NCBI RefSeq assembly: GCF_007859815.1 | Contig: NZ_SJPH01000005.1 | Location: 102,674-166,673 of the forward strand | DNA from: Botrimarina hoheduenensis | Lineage (GTDB): Bacteria; Planctomycetota; Planctomycetia; Pirellulales; Lacipirellulaceae | Reading direction: 5' to 3' | DNA length: 64,000 nucleotides | Part shown: positions 44,457-54,595 of the stretch, piece by piece | How the letters are laid out: every line of letters begins with the position of its first letter | Position numbering within the stretch: position 1 is the first letter of the stretch | Position numbers and translations under genes: made by a program | Notes under the pieces: model-generated | Told to the model about the DNA's origin: nothing | What the model saw: the letters and a program-made list of their open reading frames with translations, nothing else | Database searches by the model: none

Positions 44457-45218
44457 TCATCCCGATTCTCTCATAGCGACTGGCACATAGATCGGGGGAA
44501 GACCAGCTCTGGCACTGGTGGTCGTTTCTTGACCGAAGACGCACTGACCGCCTTTATTAGCGGCGTCAACATTGATGGTTCAAAGCCGGTCAAAATCACT
44601 TTCGACCTGTACGCAAATCCGTCCAGCAGCGGATCGACCGAATACTCGTTCGTCGGTATCGGTTCGGGCAATCTGCCTTTCCAGCATTACCTGCGTGGCT
44701 CGGAAATTGGTAACGAAGAGACCGATGGCGTGTTCGCTGGCGGACTCACTGACTCCGACACCGCTGCTGATGGCGATTACGTTGTCCTTGAAGGCAACGG
44801 TGCCATCGGCTCGCCCGTTGATCTGTTCAACGCCGACGCCGCGCTTTATACGCAGCTTGCACAGTCGTTTTCCGACGTGCTGCCCCCGCTAACTCCCGGC
44901 CCCAGCGGCGAGACGACCCCCGGCCGCGTGCTGCAGCACCGTTGGGTTGAAGTGGGATTGCTGGTCATCGGCGACCGCGTGATTTACTCGCTCAACGGCA
45001 CCACCGTGGCCGACGTTATCGCCTCGGGCCCGATCACCGGTTTGGTTGGCTTGGGCATCGGCGACCCGTTCCCCAGCAGCAACCAGGGGATGCGGATTCC
45101 GCCGACCCCGAACACGGAAATCATCATCGACAACGTGATGATTGAGTTGGTTCCTGAACCGGCTTCGCTGGGCTTGCTCGCCGTTGGCGCTCTGGCCGGC
45201 GTTCGTCGCCGCCGTTGA
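44457..45218 (+). pseudogene. 5'-truncated PEP-CTERM protein gene
   Basis: The frame is open from 44457 but has no start codon before a TTG at 44529, and no signal peptide can be seen. The coding text upstream of 44529 (S-D-W-H-I-D-R-G-K-T-S-S-G-T-G-G-R-F) reads as genuine protein, so the N-terminal part appears lost. The C-terminus is intact: V-P-E-P-A-S-L-G-L-L-A-V-G-A-L-A-G-V-R-R-R-R is a PEP-CTERM sorting signal. PEP-CTERM proteins need a signal peptide to be sorted, so this is probably a remnant. An alternative is a TTG-start protein of 229 residues. Confidence 0.65.
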
Positions 45219-45622
45219 AACTCGGTGATACTTTCCGCTACGACCGACGGCCGGGGGGCACGCCCCCTCGGCCGTTTTTTTATGGTGTCGTCATTTAACG
45301 CGAGCCGCCGGCGGAGGCGGGGAGCGGCGCAATTCCCTGCGACGCTCCTCCGCCCGACGCGTCGCTCGCTCCTGAGCACGCCCATTTCCGCACGGTCGGC
45401 CGAGCCGCCTGCCACAGCGTCGGCCACCGAGGACACCAAAGGGGGGCGAAGCGATAGCCCCGGCATCCGCCTGGCAAACCTCCTCAGATCTGCCCGGCGT
45501 AGCCCGCTTCGCCCCCGTGGATTATTATCGTGTGGCAGTGGTAGCACCCGCTATCGACAGCAAGTCGACAGGCGTGTGCTATTTGTGGGAAACCTTTCGA
45601 CCTGACCACGACAGAAACTCTG
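45219..45622. other. Intergenic region
   Basis: This gap of about 400 bases lies between the PEP-CTERM remnant and a LuxR-type gene. It holds the terminator at its left end. The 126-codon frame running across the terminator is not supported. The rest is unremarkable. Confidence 0.5.
45247..45281 (+). terminator. Intrinsic terminator after PEP-CTERM gene
   Basis: ACGGCCG plus GGGGG (45247-45258) pairs with CCCC, T and CGGCCGT (45264-45275), followed by a run of seven T (45275-45281). It lies 29 bases downstream of the stop at 45218. Confidence 0.85.
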
Positions 45623-46138
45623 ATGCCGCTCGACTCAAGCTCGCAAGCCAGCCTTGCCGAGAGTTACGTTCTGATCGTTTCCGCCGATGGCACCTGTGTG
45701 CTGCACCCGCGCGTGCCTGAGTATGTCGGTCAAAAGCCGTGGGAGTGGTGCACGTCTGAAGACAGCGAGGCGTGCCGCGAGGCGTTTGTCCAGGCGTGCA
45801 TGTTTCGGAAGGAGTCTCAATTCATAACGCATATGCGTTACGACGGGCGCATCTTCAAGCTGTCGATGCATCTGTACCCGCTCGGCGAAGGGGGGCAGGT
45901 GCTGTGCTCCTACCATCGCGTGTTCGAGGGGGAACTGACGCGCCGCGAGCGGCACGTGCTGGCGCTGATCGCCGGCGGGGCCGACGCCAAGCAGACGGCC
46001 GACGCGTTGGGGATCAGCCCCTCGACGGTTCGCGACTACATCGCCGGCATCAAGCGCAAGCTGCATGTGGTGACGCAAGAGGGGTTCACTCTGGCAGCCC
46101 ATCATTTTGGCCTCTCGCGGACGCCCGAAGAGGTGTAG
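45623..46138 (+). CDS. LuxR-type helix-turn-helix regulator
   Basis: This 171-residue regulator has an N-terminal sensory-like region (about 10-100) with a PAS-like pattern (Y-V-L-I-V-S-A-D-G-T-C-V then strands and helices), and a C-terminal LuxR/GerE helix-turn-helix: L-T-R-R-E-R-H-V-L-A-L-I-A-G-G-A-D-A-K-Q, then A-D-A-L-G-I-S-P-S-T-V-R-D-Y-I. It has no phosphoacceptor receiver. ATG at 45623. Target genes are not evident; glnS follows 157 bases later on the same strand. Confidence 0.88.
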   Translation: MPLDSSSQASLAESYVLIVSADGTCVLHPRVPEYVGQKPWEWCTSEDSEACREAFVQACMFRKESQFITHMRYDGRIFKLSMHLYPLGEGGQVLCSYHRVFEGELTRRERHVLALIAGGADAKQTADALGISPSTVRDYIAGIKRKLHVVTQEGFTLAAHHFGLSRTPEEV

Positions 46139-46295
46139 CGTGGCCACCGCCCAGCCGGGCAACCCCTAAAACTCACTCGACCAGTCCCAGCGCGGGGGGC
46201 CGGGCCCTAACAGCGGGACTCACCAGGCCGCTGCCAGCTTGGTAGATTAGGCGAAACCGCCTTCCCACCCCCCCTTTATTGCCGCCTGCCACGCG

Positions 46296-48023
46296 ATGTC
46301 TACGGAAGAGACCCCCACCGCTTCGCGTCATTTTATTCAGCAGCAGATCGACGCCGACCTGGCTGCCGGCAGGGTGAAGCACGTGCACACGCGGTTCCCT
46401 CCCGAGCCCAATGGGTACCTGCACATCGGTCATGCGAAGAGCATCTGCCTGAACTTCGGTTTGGCGAAAGAATACGCCGGCCCCGAGGGCCCGCGCTTCA
46501 ACCTGCGTTTCGACGACACGAACCCTGCCCGGGAAGAGCAGGAGTACGTCGATGCCATCATGGACGATGTCCGCTGGTTGGGAGCCGATTGGGAGAGCCG
46601 CCTGTATCACGCCAGCGATTACTTCGAGACCCACTACGGCTGGGCGGTGGAACTCATCAAGGCAGGCCATGCCTACGTTTGCGATCAAACCGCCGAACAA
46701 GTGCGCGAGACACGCGGCACGCTGACCGAAGCAGGCACCCCAAGCCCCTATCGGGGCCGCTCGGTTGAAGAGAATTTGGACCTTTTCAAGCGGATGAGGG
46801 GGGGCGAGTTCGCCGATGGAGCGAAGACGCTCCGCGCAAAGATCGACATGAGCGCGGCAAACGTCAACCTGCGTGATCCGGTCATGTACCGCATCAAGCA
46901 TACCTCACACCAGCGAACCGGCGACGCGTGGTGCCTGTACCCGGCCTACGACTGGGCTCACGGCCAGGGAGACGCCATGGAAGGCATCACCCACTCGATC
47001 TGCACGCTCGAGTTCGAGAATCATCGGCCTCTGTACGATTGGTATCTCGACCGCCTGCAGGCACTCAAGCTGTTGCCGGGCGAACGCCCGCGGCAGATCG
47101 AGTTTGCGCGGCTCAACCTGACCTACACGGTCATGAGCAAACGCAAGTTGCTGCAACTAGTGCAAGAGAAGCACGTTGCGGGATGGGACGACCCCCGGAT
47201 GCCGACCCTGCGCGGGTTGCGCCGCCGCGGTTACACGGCCGAATCAATCCGCGCCTTCTGCGAACGGATCGGGGTCACCAAGCAGAACAGCACGATCGAT
47301 ATGCTGTGGCTTGAAGACGCGGTCCGCGATCACTTGAACGAAACGGCCCCCCGAAGGATGGCGGTATTGCGCCCACTCAAGTTGGTGCTGACGGGCTACG
47401 CCGATGGCTCCGCGCTGCCCCCGAGCGATTCGGTCAAGGTCTGCAAGCTGGACAATCACCCGCAGCATCCTGAGCTGGGCTCACGTAGCGTGCCGCTGAC
47501 CCGGGAGTTGTGGATCGAACAGGACGACTTCATGGAAGACGCCCCCAAACAGTTCTTCCGGCTCAAGCCGGGTGGTGCGGTTCGGCTACGCGGGGCGGGT
47601 ATGGCGATCTGCCAGGAAGTCATCAAAGACGCCACCGGTGAGGTCGTGGAGCTACGCTGCGTTTTCGACCCGGACACCACGGCGTTGGTAGAAGGCAAAA
47701 AGGTTAAAGGCACCATCCACTGGGTGCCCGTCGAAGGGTCTGTCGAAGCCGAAGTGAGGCTCTACGATCACCTTTTTGGCGTGGAAGAACCCGATCGCGC
47801 GCCCGAAGGTGAGACCTTCCTCCATAACCTTAATAAGCACTCGCTGGAACGACTCACCGCCAAGCTCGAGCCGGACCTCGCCACGGCGTGTGCCGGGGAG
47901 AGCTATCAGTTTGAGCGGATCGGCTATTTCTTTGTCGATCCGATCGACTCCCGGGCTGGCGCGCCGTGCTTCAACCGAACGGTCACCCTCCGAGATACCT
48001 GGGGCAAGGTTGCTGACAAGTAA
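46296..48023 (+). CDS. glnS: Glutaminyl-tRNA synthetase
   Basis: This 575-residue class Ib synthetase charges tRNA(Gln). HIGH-type site is P-P-E-P-N-G-Y-L-H-I-G-H-A-K-S near residue 35, and the KMSKS-equivalent is V-M-S-K-R-K. The segment F-D-D-T-N-P-A-R-E-E-Q-E-Y is typical of GlnRS. The anticodon-binding beta barrels follow. Start is an ATG at 46296. The same genome segment encodes GatCAB, so the amidotransferase is probably used for Asp-tRNA(Asn). Confidence 0.97.
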   Translation: MSTEETPTASRHFIQQQIDADLAAGRVKHVHTRFPPEPNGYLHIGHAKSICLNFGLAKEYAGPEGPRFNLRFDDTNPAREEQEYVDAIMDDVRWLGADWESRLYHASDYFETHYGWAVELIKAGHAYVCDQTAEQVRETRGTLTEAGTPSPYRGRSVEENLDLFKRMRGGEFADGAKTLRAKIDMSAANVNLRDPVMYRIKHTSHQRTGDAWCLYPAYDWAHGQGDAMEGITHSICTLEFENHRPLYDWYLDRLQALKLLPGERPRQIEFARLNLTYTVMSKRKLLQLVQEKHVAGWDDPRMPTLRGLRRRGYTAESIRAFCERIGVTKQNSTIDMLWLEDAVRDHLNETAPRRMAVLRPLKLVLTGYADGSALPPSDSVKVCKLDNHPQHPELGSRSVPLTRELWIEQDDFMEDAPKQFFRLKPGGAVRLRGAGMAICQEVIKDATGEVVELRCVFDPDTTALVEGKKVKGTIHWVPVEGSVEAEVRLYDHLFGVEEPDRAPEGETFLHNLNKHSLERLTAKLEPDLATACAGESYQFERIGYFFVDPIDSRAGAPCFNRTVTLRDTWGKVADK

Positions 48024-48169
48024 AGCGCGCGGCAGGGCGTGGGCCAAAGACACCCCACTCGTGGGGGGCAATTTAGTTTGACCCTCTGCGTTCTTGCCCC
48101 TAGCCTAGATTTACGGAATGGCTGGCGATTGCGGCTGGCACAGGCTTTTCCCCAAGGGGCAGCTCGTTG

Positions 48170-50566
48170 ATGAGGCAGCACGGCACTCAGAATCGACGAG
48201 CGTTTTGGGCGGCAGCCGTCGTTTTTTTGATTCTGCCTACCGAGTCCTTGGCATCCGACCGGGACCGCGGTGCCCAGATCTTTCAGCAAAGCTGCGTCGA
48301 ATGCCACGGCGAGTTGGGGCAGGGGACCGACTACTACAGCATTCCGCTGCGGGGCGATTTGCCACCCTCCGAGTTGGCACGAATCATTTCCGCCACGATG
48401 CCCGAGGGGGATCCTCAAGCGTGCTCCGGCGAAGACGCGGAGGCCGTAGCGCGCTACCTTTACGACGCCTTCTACTCGCCCTTTGCGCAAGCACGCAATC
48501 GGCCGCCGCGACGCGAGCTATCGAGGCTCACCGTGAGCCAACTCGAACAATCAATCGCCGATCTCGTCGGCAGCTTCCGTTGGCAAGGTCAGTGGGGCGA
48601 TCAGCGGGGGCTGACGGTTAAGTTCACCAAACGGGTTAACACGGGCGTGGTCGATCAACCCGTCGATCTTGTCCTACCCAAGGTTGATTTCTTTTTGTCG
48701 GACCTGAAGTCGCTGGACCAGTCGTATCTCGATCCAACGGCCAAAGGCAAAGAAGAGTTCGGCAACGACCGGATCGATGTACACGTGCACGTAGACGGCT
48801 CGGTTTACGCGCCCGAGACCGGCGAGTACGAGTTTTTTGTCCGAACCGCGGGAGGGGTCGAGCTGTGGATCAACTCGGAGCCAATCATCGCGGAACGAGT
48901 TCGCTCGGACGAGCAAACCGAGTTGCGTGCGCGGACGAAGCTCCTGGGAGGACGCGCCTATCCGATCGCGCTGAGCACTGCGCGGATCGCTCAGGACGAC
49001 CCCGAGCTCACCCTGGGTTGGCGACGTCCCGACGGGGTCGATGAGGCGATACCGACCCGTTTTCTTTCGACGAGTTTCTATCCGCAGATCGAGATCACCG
49101 ATGTCGCGTTCCCGCCCGACGATCGCAGCGTCGGGTACGTGCGAGGGGCCTCGGTTTCACGCGCCTGGGACGAGGCCGTAACCGCGGCCGCACTCGAGAC
49201 AACTGAATCGGTTATCGACAAGCTCGATCAATTAGCAGGCCTCAAGCCCGAAGAGGCGGAGCTCGATCAGGCCCGAGCGAACATCGCGGCGCAAGATTTC
49301 TGCTTGCAGATGGCGGAACAGGCTTTTCGCCGCAAGCTTACTGACGACGAACGATGGCGCTTCGTTGAGCGGTACTTCCAGAGCGCGGCAGCCGGATTGC
49401 TTGCCGCCCAAGAAGGCCCCCCGGCCGACGTCGAGAGCGATTCACCAAGCACGGCATGGGCGACGGAGCGTGCGCTGCTGGCGATCTTAAAGAGCCCGCG
49501 GTTCCTCTATCCCGAGATCGGATACGCCCTTGATGCATCGCAGACGGACGCGCGCGTCGCGGGGCGATTGGCGCTAGCCTTGTGGGATTCGCTGCCCGAC
49601 AAGCCTCTCCAAGAAGCCGCTAAACGCAACGGCCTAAGCGATACCGAAGCGGCCCGCAGGCAGGCCGAAAGAATGCTCAGCGATCCGCGTACTCGCGCTA
49701 AGGTGCTTGACTTCTTCAGCCAATGGCTGCGGCTAGACGATGTGGCCCAGCTCTCACGCGACCCCGAGGCGTTTCCCGACTTCAACGATCGCGTGGCGGC
49801 CGACATGCGAAGCTCACTAGAGCTGTTCCTCGAAGACGTTGTTTGGAAGGGAGACAGCGACTTGCGGCGGCTGTTTCTGAGCGATCGACTGTACGTGAAC
49901 GTCCGCCTAGCAGAATTCTTAGGAATCGAAGGGATCGATCCCGCACAGCAGCAAGATCCCGAAGCGTTTATCGAAGCCCCCGCCGAGACCGATCTTCGTT
50001 CGGGCGTCGTCTCGCATCCGTTTATGGTGACGTCTCTCTCTTATTATCGAGACACCTCGCCAATCCACCGGGGCGTGTTTCTTGCGCGGCACATTTTGGG
50101 TCGCTCGCTGAGGCCTCCGCCCGAGGCGGTCGCGCCGCTGGCCCCCGAGTTGTCGCCCGAGCTGACAACACGCGAGCGGGTGTCGCTGCAGACCAGCCCC
50201 CACCAGTGTCAGTCGTGCCATGTACTGATCAACGACCTGGGATTCACGCTCGAACACTTCGATGCGGTGGGGCGCGTTCGCCAAGTGGATCTCGGCAAGC
50301 CCGTGGATACATCGGGCGGATATGTTGCAACGGATGGCAGCCGGATCAAGCTACGCGGCAGCCGCGACCTGGCGAAGTACCTCGCGGATTCGCCCGATGT
50401 GCATCGTTCGTTCGTTACCCAACTGTTTGAACACCTGACCAAGCAGCCGATGCTCGCCTACGGCCAAGCAACCCAAGACGCCTTGCTGAAAGACTTTCGC
50501 GACCACCAGTTTAGTATTCGTCGATTGCTGGTGAGCGCGGCCGTGACCGCCGCCATGGCGGATTAA
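48170..50566 (+). CDS. DUF1592-domain exported c-type cytochrome protein
   Basis: This 798-residue planctomycete protein family combines a signal peptide (1-29), a cytochrome c CxxCH (C42-V-E-C45-H46, heme), DUF1587, a PA14-like region (about 200-300, with E-F-F-V-R-T-A-G-G-V-E-L), and DUF1592/DUF1588/DUF1585 blocks to the C-terminus, including a second C-x2-C-H (Q-S-C-H-V-L-I-N-D-L-G-F). I start at the ATG at 48170, one codon after a TTG. The next gene encodes its usual partner, a DUF1552 protein. Members are thought to act in outer periplasmic redox or polysaccharide-related processes, but no reaction is established. Confidence 0.93.
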   Translation: MRQHGTQNRRAFWAAAVVFLILPTESLASDRDRGAQIFQQSCVECHGELGQGTDYYSIPLRGDLPPSELARIISATMPEGDPQACSGEDAEAVARYLYDAFYSPFAQARNRPPRRELSRLTVSQLEQSIADLVGSFRWQGQWGDQRGLTVKFTKRVNTGVVDQPVDLVLPKVDFFLSDLKSLDQSYLDPTAKGKEEFGNDRIDVHVHVDGSVYAPETGEYEFFVRTAGGVELWINSEPIIAERVRSDEQTELRARTKLLGGRAYPIALSTARIAQDDPELTLGWRRPDGVDEAIPTRFLSTSFYPQIEITDVAFPPDDRSVGYVRGASVSRAWDEAVTAAALETTESVIDKLDQLAGLKPEEAELDQARANIAAQDFCLQMAEQAFRRKLTDDERWRFVERYFQSAAAGLLAAQEGPPADVESDSPSTAWATERALLAILKSPRFLYPEIGYALDASQTDARVAGRLALALWDSLPDKPLQEAAKRNGLSDTEAARRQAERMLSDPRTRAKVLDFFSQWLRLDDVAQLSRDPEAFPDFNDRVAADMRSSLELFLEDVVWKGDSDLRRLFLSDRLYVNVRLAEFLGIEGIDPAQQQDPEAFIEAPAETDLRSGVVSHPFMVTSLSYYRDTSPIHRGVFLARHILGRSLRPPPEAVAPLAPELSPELTTRERVSLQTSPHQCQSCHVLINDLGFTLEHFDAVGRVRQVDLGKPVDTSGGYVATDGSRIKLRGSRDLAKYLADSPDVHRSFVTQLFEHLTKQPMLAYGQATQDALLKDFRDHQFSIRRLLVSAAVTAAMAD

Positions 50567-50688
50567 GTAGAATCCTTTTTTCGCCGCGGTGAGGCGCTAT
50601 CCGAAACCCACGAAGTGCTGATTCGCCCGATGTCTTTGCCCTTCCGTTTCTGTCCCCAGCGTCGCGTTGCGACAAGGATCGGTTCGCC

Positions 50689-52035
50689 ATGCCGCTCATG
50701 ACTTCTCCTAGCCGTCGCGAGTTTCTTCGTGTCGCCGGTCTGAGCCCGGCGCTGGCACCTTTGCTGGCGAATCTCTCGGCGTTTGCCACAGCGCCAACCG
50801 GCCGTGCCAAGCAACGCTTAGTCATCATCTTCAGCCCGAATGGGATAATCCCCGATAACTTTTGGCCTCCGGCAAGCGCTGCGGGCGAGCCGCTTGAGCT
50901 GCCGAAAATTTTGGAACCGTTGGCACCGCATCGCGATCGGACGCTGGTCCTCAAGGGGCTGTGCAACCAGATCAACGGAGACGGCGATGGCCACATGCGT
51001 GGCATCGGCTGCCTGCTGACCGGCGTCGAGTTACTGCCCGGCAATGTGCAGGGCGGCTCACACACCCCGGCCGGCTGGTCCAGCGGCAATTCGATCGATC
51101 AAGAGATCCGCGAGTTCTTGCAAAAAAGGCCCGAGACCCGTACCCGCTTCGGTTCGCTCGAGTTTGGCGTGTACGTGCCCGACACCGCCGACACCTGGAC
51201 CCGGATGGTATACGCGGGCCGCAATAAGCCGATCGCTCCGATCGACGACCCGTATCAGATGCTCGGCAAACTCTACGGCGATGCCCGCGACCGAAAGGCC
51301 CTTGGTGGAATCCTCGACGCGGTGAGCGAGGACTTCGCCAAGGTGCGGTCGCTCGTGAGTGAGGAAGATCGCCGCCTGCTGGATGAACACGCCAGCATGA
51401 TCCGCGATATGGAACGGCAGCTCGCCGCCGACGCCGCGTCAGCCGAACTTAACCATATCGTGCCCGAGCTGGAGTCGGGTGTTTCCGAAAAGGACGAAAA
51501 CATGCCCAAGCTCAGTCGCATGCAGATCGAGCTGATGGTCAACAGCTTCGCTTGTGATTTTGCGCGCGTCGCGACGCTTCAGTACACCCGGTCGGTGGGC
51601 CAGGCGCGGATGGCATGGCTCGGCGTCGAAGAACGTCACCACGAGCTCTCGCACCGCCCTGACACCGATCTCGAAGCGGTCGAAAGCCTGACCCGGATCA
51701 ACCGCTGGTACTGCGAAGAGGTGGCGAGGTTAGCTACCCGCTTAGCCGAGACGCCCGAGCCCGACGGGTCCGGATCGCTACTCGACAATACCCTCATCGT
51801 GTGGACGAACGAGCTGGGCAAGGGCAACAGTCACACCCGCGACAACATTCCCTTCGTGCTCGTTGGAGGCACGAGTCAGCAGAGCTGGGGGCTGCGCGGC
51901 GGGCGCGCGATCGATTTCGGCAAGACGCCCCACAATCGGCTGCTCATGTGGCTCGCCAACGCTTTTGATCATCCGATCAAGTCGTTTGGCAACGCCGACT
52001 TCTGTGGCGAAGGGGCGCTCAGCGGCTTGGTGTAG
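50689..52035 (+). CDS. DUF1552-domain Tat-exported protein
   Basis: This 448-residue protein of the DUF1552 family has a twin-arginine signal ([10 protein letters not shown]). The mature part has the family blocks [37 protein letters not shown] and [18 protein letters not shown]1552 relates to the alkaline-phosphatase-like DUF1501 fold. It follows the DUF1592 gene by 122 bases on the same strand, the common pairing. Function unknown. Confidence 0.92.
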   Translation: MPLMTSPSRREFLRVAGLSPALAPLLANLSAFATAPTGRAKQRLVIIFSPNGIIPDNFWPPASAAGEPLELPKILEPLAPHRDRTLVLKGLCNQINGDGDGHMRGIGCLLTGVELLPGNVQGGSHTPAGWSSGNSIDQEIREFLQKRPETRTRFGSLEFGVYVPDTADTWTRMVYAGRNKPIAPIDDPYQMLGKLYGDARDRKALGGILDAVSEDFAKVRSLVSEEDRRLLDEHASMIRDMERQLAADAASAELNHIVPELESGVSEKDENMPKLSRMQIELMVNSFACDFARVATLQYTRSVGQARMAWLGVEERHHELSHRPDTDLEAVESLTRINRWYCEEVARLATRLAETPEPDGSGSLLDNTLIVWTNELGKGNSHTRDNIPFVLVGGTSQQSWGLRGGRAIDFGKTPHNRLLMWLANAFDHPIKSFGNADFCGEGALSGLV

Positions 52036-52062
52036 GGGGAACGCTCTAAGTCGCCCTGCCGC

Positions 52063-52278
52063 TTACGAACGGCGTGGCACCGGCGCGTACGCGAGCTGCT
52101 GCCTGAGCCCCAAGGTCGTGGCCAAATCGGCCTGCATCCTGTCGGCGGCAATCTGCCGCTGCTGACGTTCTTCAACGGTCCAGTGATCGCTGAGCTGCCG
52201 ACACGCGTAGCGGATCGCCTCCGAGGCGTCGCGTGCAACGCGTTGGGTAGCTCGCAGGGCAAGAGAATTGGTGGGCAT
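52063..52278 (-). CDS. Small basic helical protein
   Basis: This 71-residue protein has a good ribosome-binding site (GGAG, 6 bases upstream of the ATG at 52278). The residue pattern A-S-E-A-I-R-Y, W-T-V-E-E-R-Q-Q-R-Q-I-A-A-D-R-M-Q is like other short planctomycete proteins with a W-x-x-x-E-R-x-x-R motif. It lies alone between a DUF1552 gene (plus) and trpD (minus). Function unknown. Confidence 0.6.
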   Translation of the reverse strand: MPTNSLALRATQRVARDASEAIRYACRQLSDHWTVEERQQRQIAADRMQADLATTLGLRQQLAYAPVPRRS

Positions 52279-52440
52279 AATCGGCTCCGGTGTTGCTTCA
52301 AGGGCGAGCCGCTAGGCTCGAAGACGAGGAGCAAGATAAAGGAGGGGGCAAACGCAACGGCTCAATCCGCACCGCCGGTGCGATGACGGGCCACCGCTTC
52401 TGCCCTCTCTACGGCAGAGCCACCCTGAGGGTTCGGCAAG

Positions 52441-53475
52441 TTATGCGGCCGCGTGCGACCGCTCTGCGAGGCGAGCCAGAAGGTCAGCGGCAGCACCGCT
52501 GCTGATGGCCTCGCTAGCGCGGCTTGCACCTTCCACGGGAGTTCTAACCACGCCTGCCACGAGCAAAGCGGCCGCGGCGTTCAGCACAACAATATCGCGG
52601 GCCGCGCCGTGAGCCCCCTTAAGAACCTTTCGGATCACCGCCGCGCTATGGGCGGGGCTCTCGACTTCAAGGCCGAGGGTCCCGCTGCGCTCGACTCCGA
52701 AGTCCTCGGGAGTCCAGACATACTCGTGAACGCCCGCAGCGGTGACATCGCTAACGTGGGTCGGTCCGCTGCTGGTGACGTCGCCCATGCCATCGGCACC
52801 GCTCACGATCAGCGCTCGCTGGGAGCCCAGCACACGCATCGCCCCGGCCAGAAGTGGACGCAACTCCGGAAGCCCCGCACCCAGCAGTTGGTACTCGGCA
52901 CGGGCGGGATTGGCTAACGGTCCGAGCACATTGAAGATCGTTCGCACGCCGAGCTGTTTGCGCACCTCAGCAACGTGCCGCATCGCCGGATGCTGGAGGC
53001 GGGCATAGCAGAAGCAGATCCCCAGTTCGTCCAGGCAGGCTTCGACCTGAGCCAGCGAGGCCTCGATGTTGACGCCGAGCTCGGCCAGCACGTCGGCCGA
53101 TCCGGTCCGACTGGTAACGCTGCGGTTGCCGTGTTTGGCGACATTGGCTCCGGCGGCTGCCGCGACGAGCGCCGCCGTGGTGCTGATGTTGAAGGTTTTT
53201 GAGCCCCCGCCTCCTGTTCCGCAGGTGTCCACCAAGCCCACACGACCGGTGCGGATTGGGGTCATATGCTCACGCAGCGACAAAGCGGCTCCTGCCACCT
53301 CGTCGGCCGTTTCGCCTTTGTGCGCCAGCGCGGTCAAAAAAAGACCGATCTGAGCCGCAGCTACCTGACCAGACATGATCGCGTCCATCGTGCTGCGCAT
53401 CTCGGCGAGCGAGAGATCCTCGCCCGCGGCGAGGCGTCCGAGGATCGCGTCGAGCGGCAAGGGAGCGTTAGCCAT
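52441..53475 (-). CDS. trpD: Anthranilate phosphoribosyltransferase
   Basis: This 344-residue enzyme of tryptophan biosynthesis transfers the phosphoribosyl group to anthranilate. It has the L-V-D-T-C-G-T-G-G-G-G PRPP-binding loop (81-91), A-K-H-G-N-R-S-V-T-S-R-T-G-S-A-D-V-L-E/A-E-L-G (113-132) and the following helical stretch F-N-V-L-G-P-L-A-N-P-A-R. Start at the ATG at 53475; the longer frame to 53553 lies in likely non-coding sequence. No other trp genes are in the window. Confidence 0.96.
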   Translation of the reverse strand: MANAPLPLDAILGRLAAGEDLSLAEMRSTMDAIMSGQVAAAQIGLFLTALAHKGETADEVAGAALSLREHMTPIRTGRVGLVDTCGTGGGGSKTFNISTTAALVAAAAGANVAKHGNRSVTSRTGSADVLAELGVNIEASLAQVEACLDELGICFCYARLQHPAMRHVAEVRKQLGVRTIFNVLGPLANPARAEYQLLGAGLPELRPLLAGAMRVLGSQRALIVSGADGMGDVTSSGPTHVSDVTAAGVHEYVWTPEDFGVERSGTLGLEVESPAHSAAVIRKVLKGAHGAARDIVVLNAAAALLVAGVVRTPVEGASRASEAISSGAAADLLARLAERSHAAA

Positions 53476-53633
53476 CGGGCGCTGGGGGCGAAAGGGAGGG
53501 GAGCGGCGCGGATCCGCATTGCAGCCGTGGCGGACCTGAAGGATAAAGTACAAGCCCGTCGGACGCCTAGCGTGCCCCCGCTTCTTAGTGGGACGTTAGG
53601 TTAACCCAATCCTCGGCCTTCTCACTCGGAACC

Positions 53634-54563
53634 ATGCCGCGCAAGATCATTCTTGATATGGATCCGGGCGTCGACGACGCCGTTGCTCTCTGCCTGGCCC
53701 TCGCGGACCCGGGGCTCGAAGTTGTGGCGGTGACCGCTACCGGGGGCAACGTGGGTCCCGAGCAAGCCAGCCGCAACGTGCAGGCAATCATCGAACGGAT
53801 CGATCCGACAAGGTGGCCCCGGATCGGTGCCGCGGACCCGCTGCAACCGCTGCGCAGCGACGCCCGCGACCTTCACGGCCCCAACGGATTGGCGGGAATC
53901 GAGCTGCCGGTCGCCGAAAAAGCCAATCGACACGCCTCGGTCAAGGTGATCGCTGACGAGGTGCGAAACGCCTCGGGCGAAATCACGCTCATTAGCACCG
54001 GACCGATGACTAACGTGGCCGCCGTGCTCACCCTTGAGCCCGACATCGCACGTTCCCTGCGGCAGGTGATCGTGCTGGGCGGCTCGGTCAGAGTCGGGGG
54101 GAATGCGACCCCGGCGGCCGAGTTTAATGCTTATTGTGACCCCGGTGCGGCACGCGAGGTGTTCCAGGCCGGGGCCTCAATCGTGGTCGTCCCGCTCGAT
54201 ATCAGTGAGCAGATGGTGTTCGGCTACGATCTGCTCGAGTTTGTCCGTGCCCGGACGAGTCGTACCGCGACGTTCTTGGCCGAATTGTTGCCGGGCTTTT
54301 ATCGGGCTTATCGTGAGCGGTTTGGTATGGAGGGGGTCTGTCTGCACGATATTGCCGCTGTGCTGTTTGCCACCAATCCCGAACTGTTTGCGACGGATCT
54401 CATGCACGGCGACGTGGAAACAGCAGGCGAGCTGACGATCGGAGCAACGGTCTTCGACCGCCGGTCCCGTCCCGACGGCAAGCCCAACCTCGAAGTAGCT
54501 GTCCGAGTGGATGTCGCGGCGGCCCGCAACATTTTGTTCCGTGTGCTGGAAAACGCCTGCTAA
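53634..54563 (+). CDS. Inosine-uridine-preferring nucleoside hydrolase
   Basis: This 309-residue nucleoside hydrolase cleaves N-glycosidic bonds of nucleosides. The N-terminal calcium site is D8-M-D10-P-G-V-D14-D15 and I-S-T-G-P-M-T-N-V-A and F-N-A-Y-C-D-P are typical. It has no signal peptide. It is divergent to trpD with a 158-base gap and followed by an unrelated secreted protein gene. Substrate preference not determinable. Confidence 0.92.
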   Translation: MPRKIILDMDPGVDDAVALCLALADPGLEVVAVTATGGNVGPEQASRNVQAIIERIDPTRWPRIGAADPLQPLRSDARDLHGPNGLAGIELPVAEKANRHASVKVIADEVRNASGEITLISTGPMTNVAAVLTLEPDIARSLRQVIVLGGSVRVGGNATPAAEFNAYCDPGAAREVFQAGASIVVVPLDISEQMVFGYDLLEFVRARTSRTATFLAELLPGFYRAYRERFGMEGVCLHDIAAVLFATNPELFATDLMHGDVETAGELTIGATVFDRRSRPDGKPNLEVAVRVDVAAARNILFRVLENAC

Positions 54564-54595
54564 AGGCCAGAACGCCTGCGATAAACACCAATTCG

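Noticed and set aside
45225-45605. 126-codon plus-strand frame after the PEP-CTERM remnant
   Set aside because: It runs through the intrinsic terminator at 45247-45281 and has no protein-like pattern.
53554-53633. Search for a Trp-rich leader before trpD like the leuA one
   Set aside because: The gap between the chosen trpD start and the divergent nucleoside hydrolase is too short, and no Trp codons in a small frame were seen.
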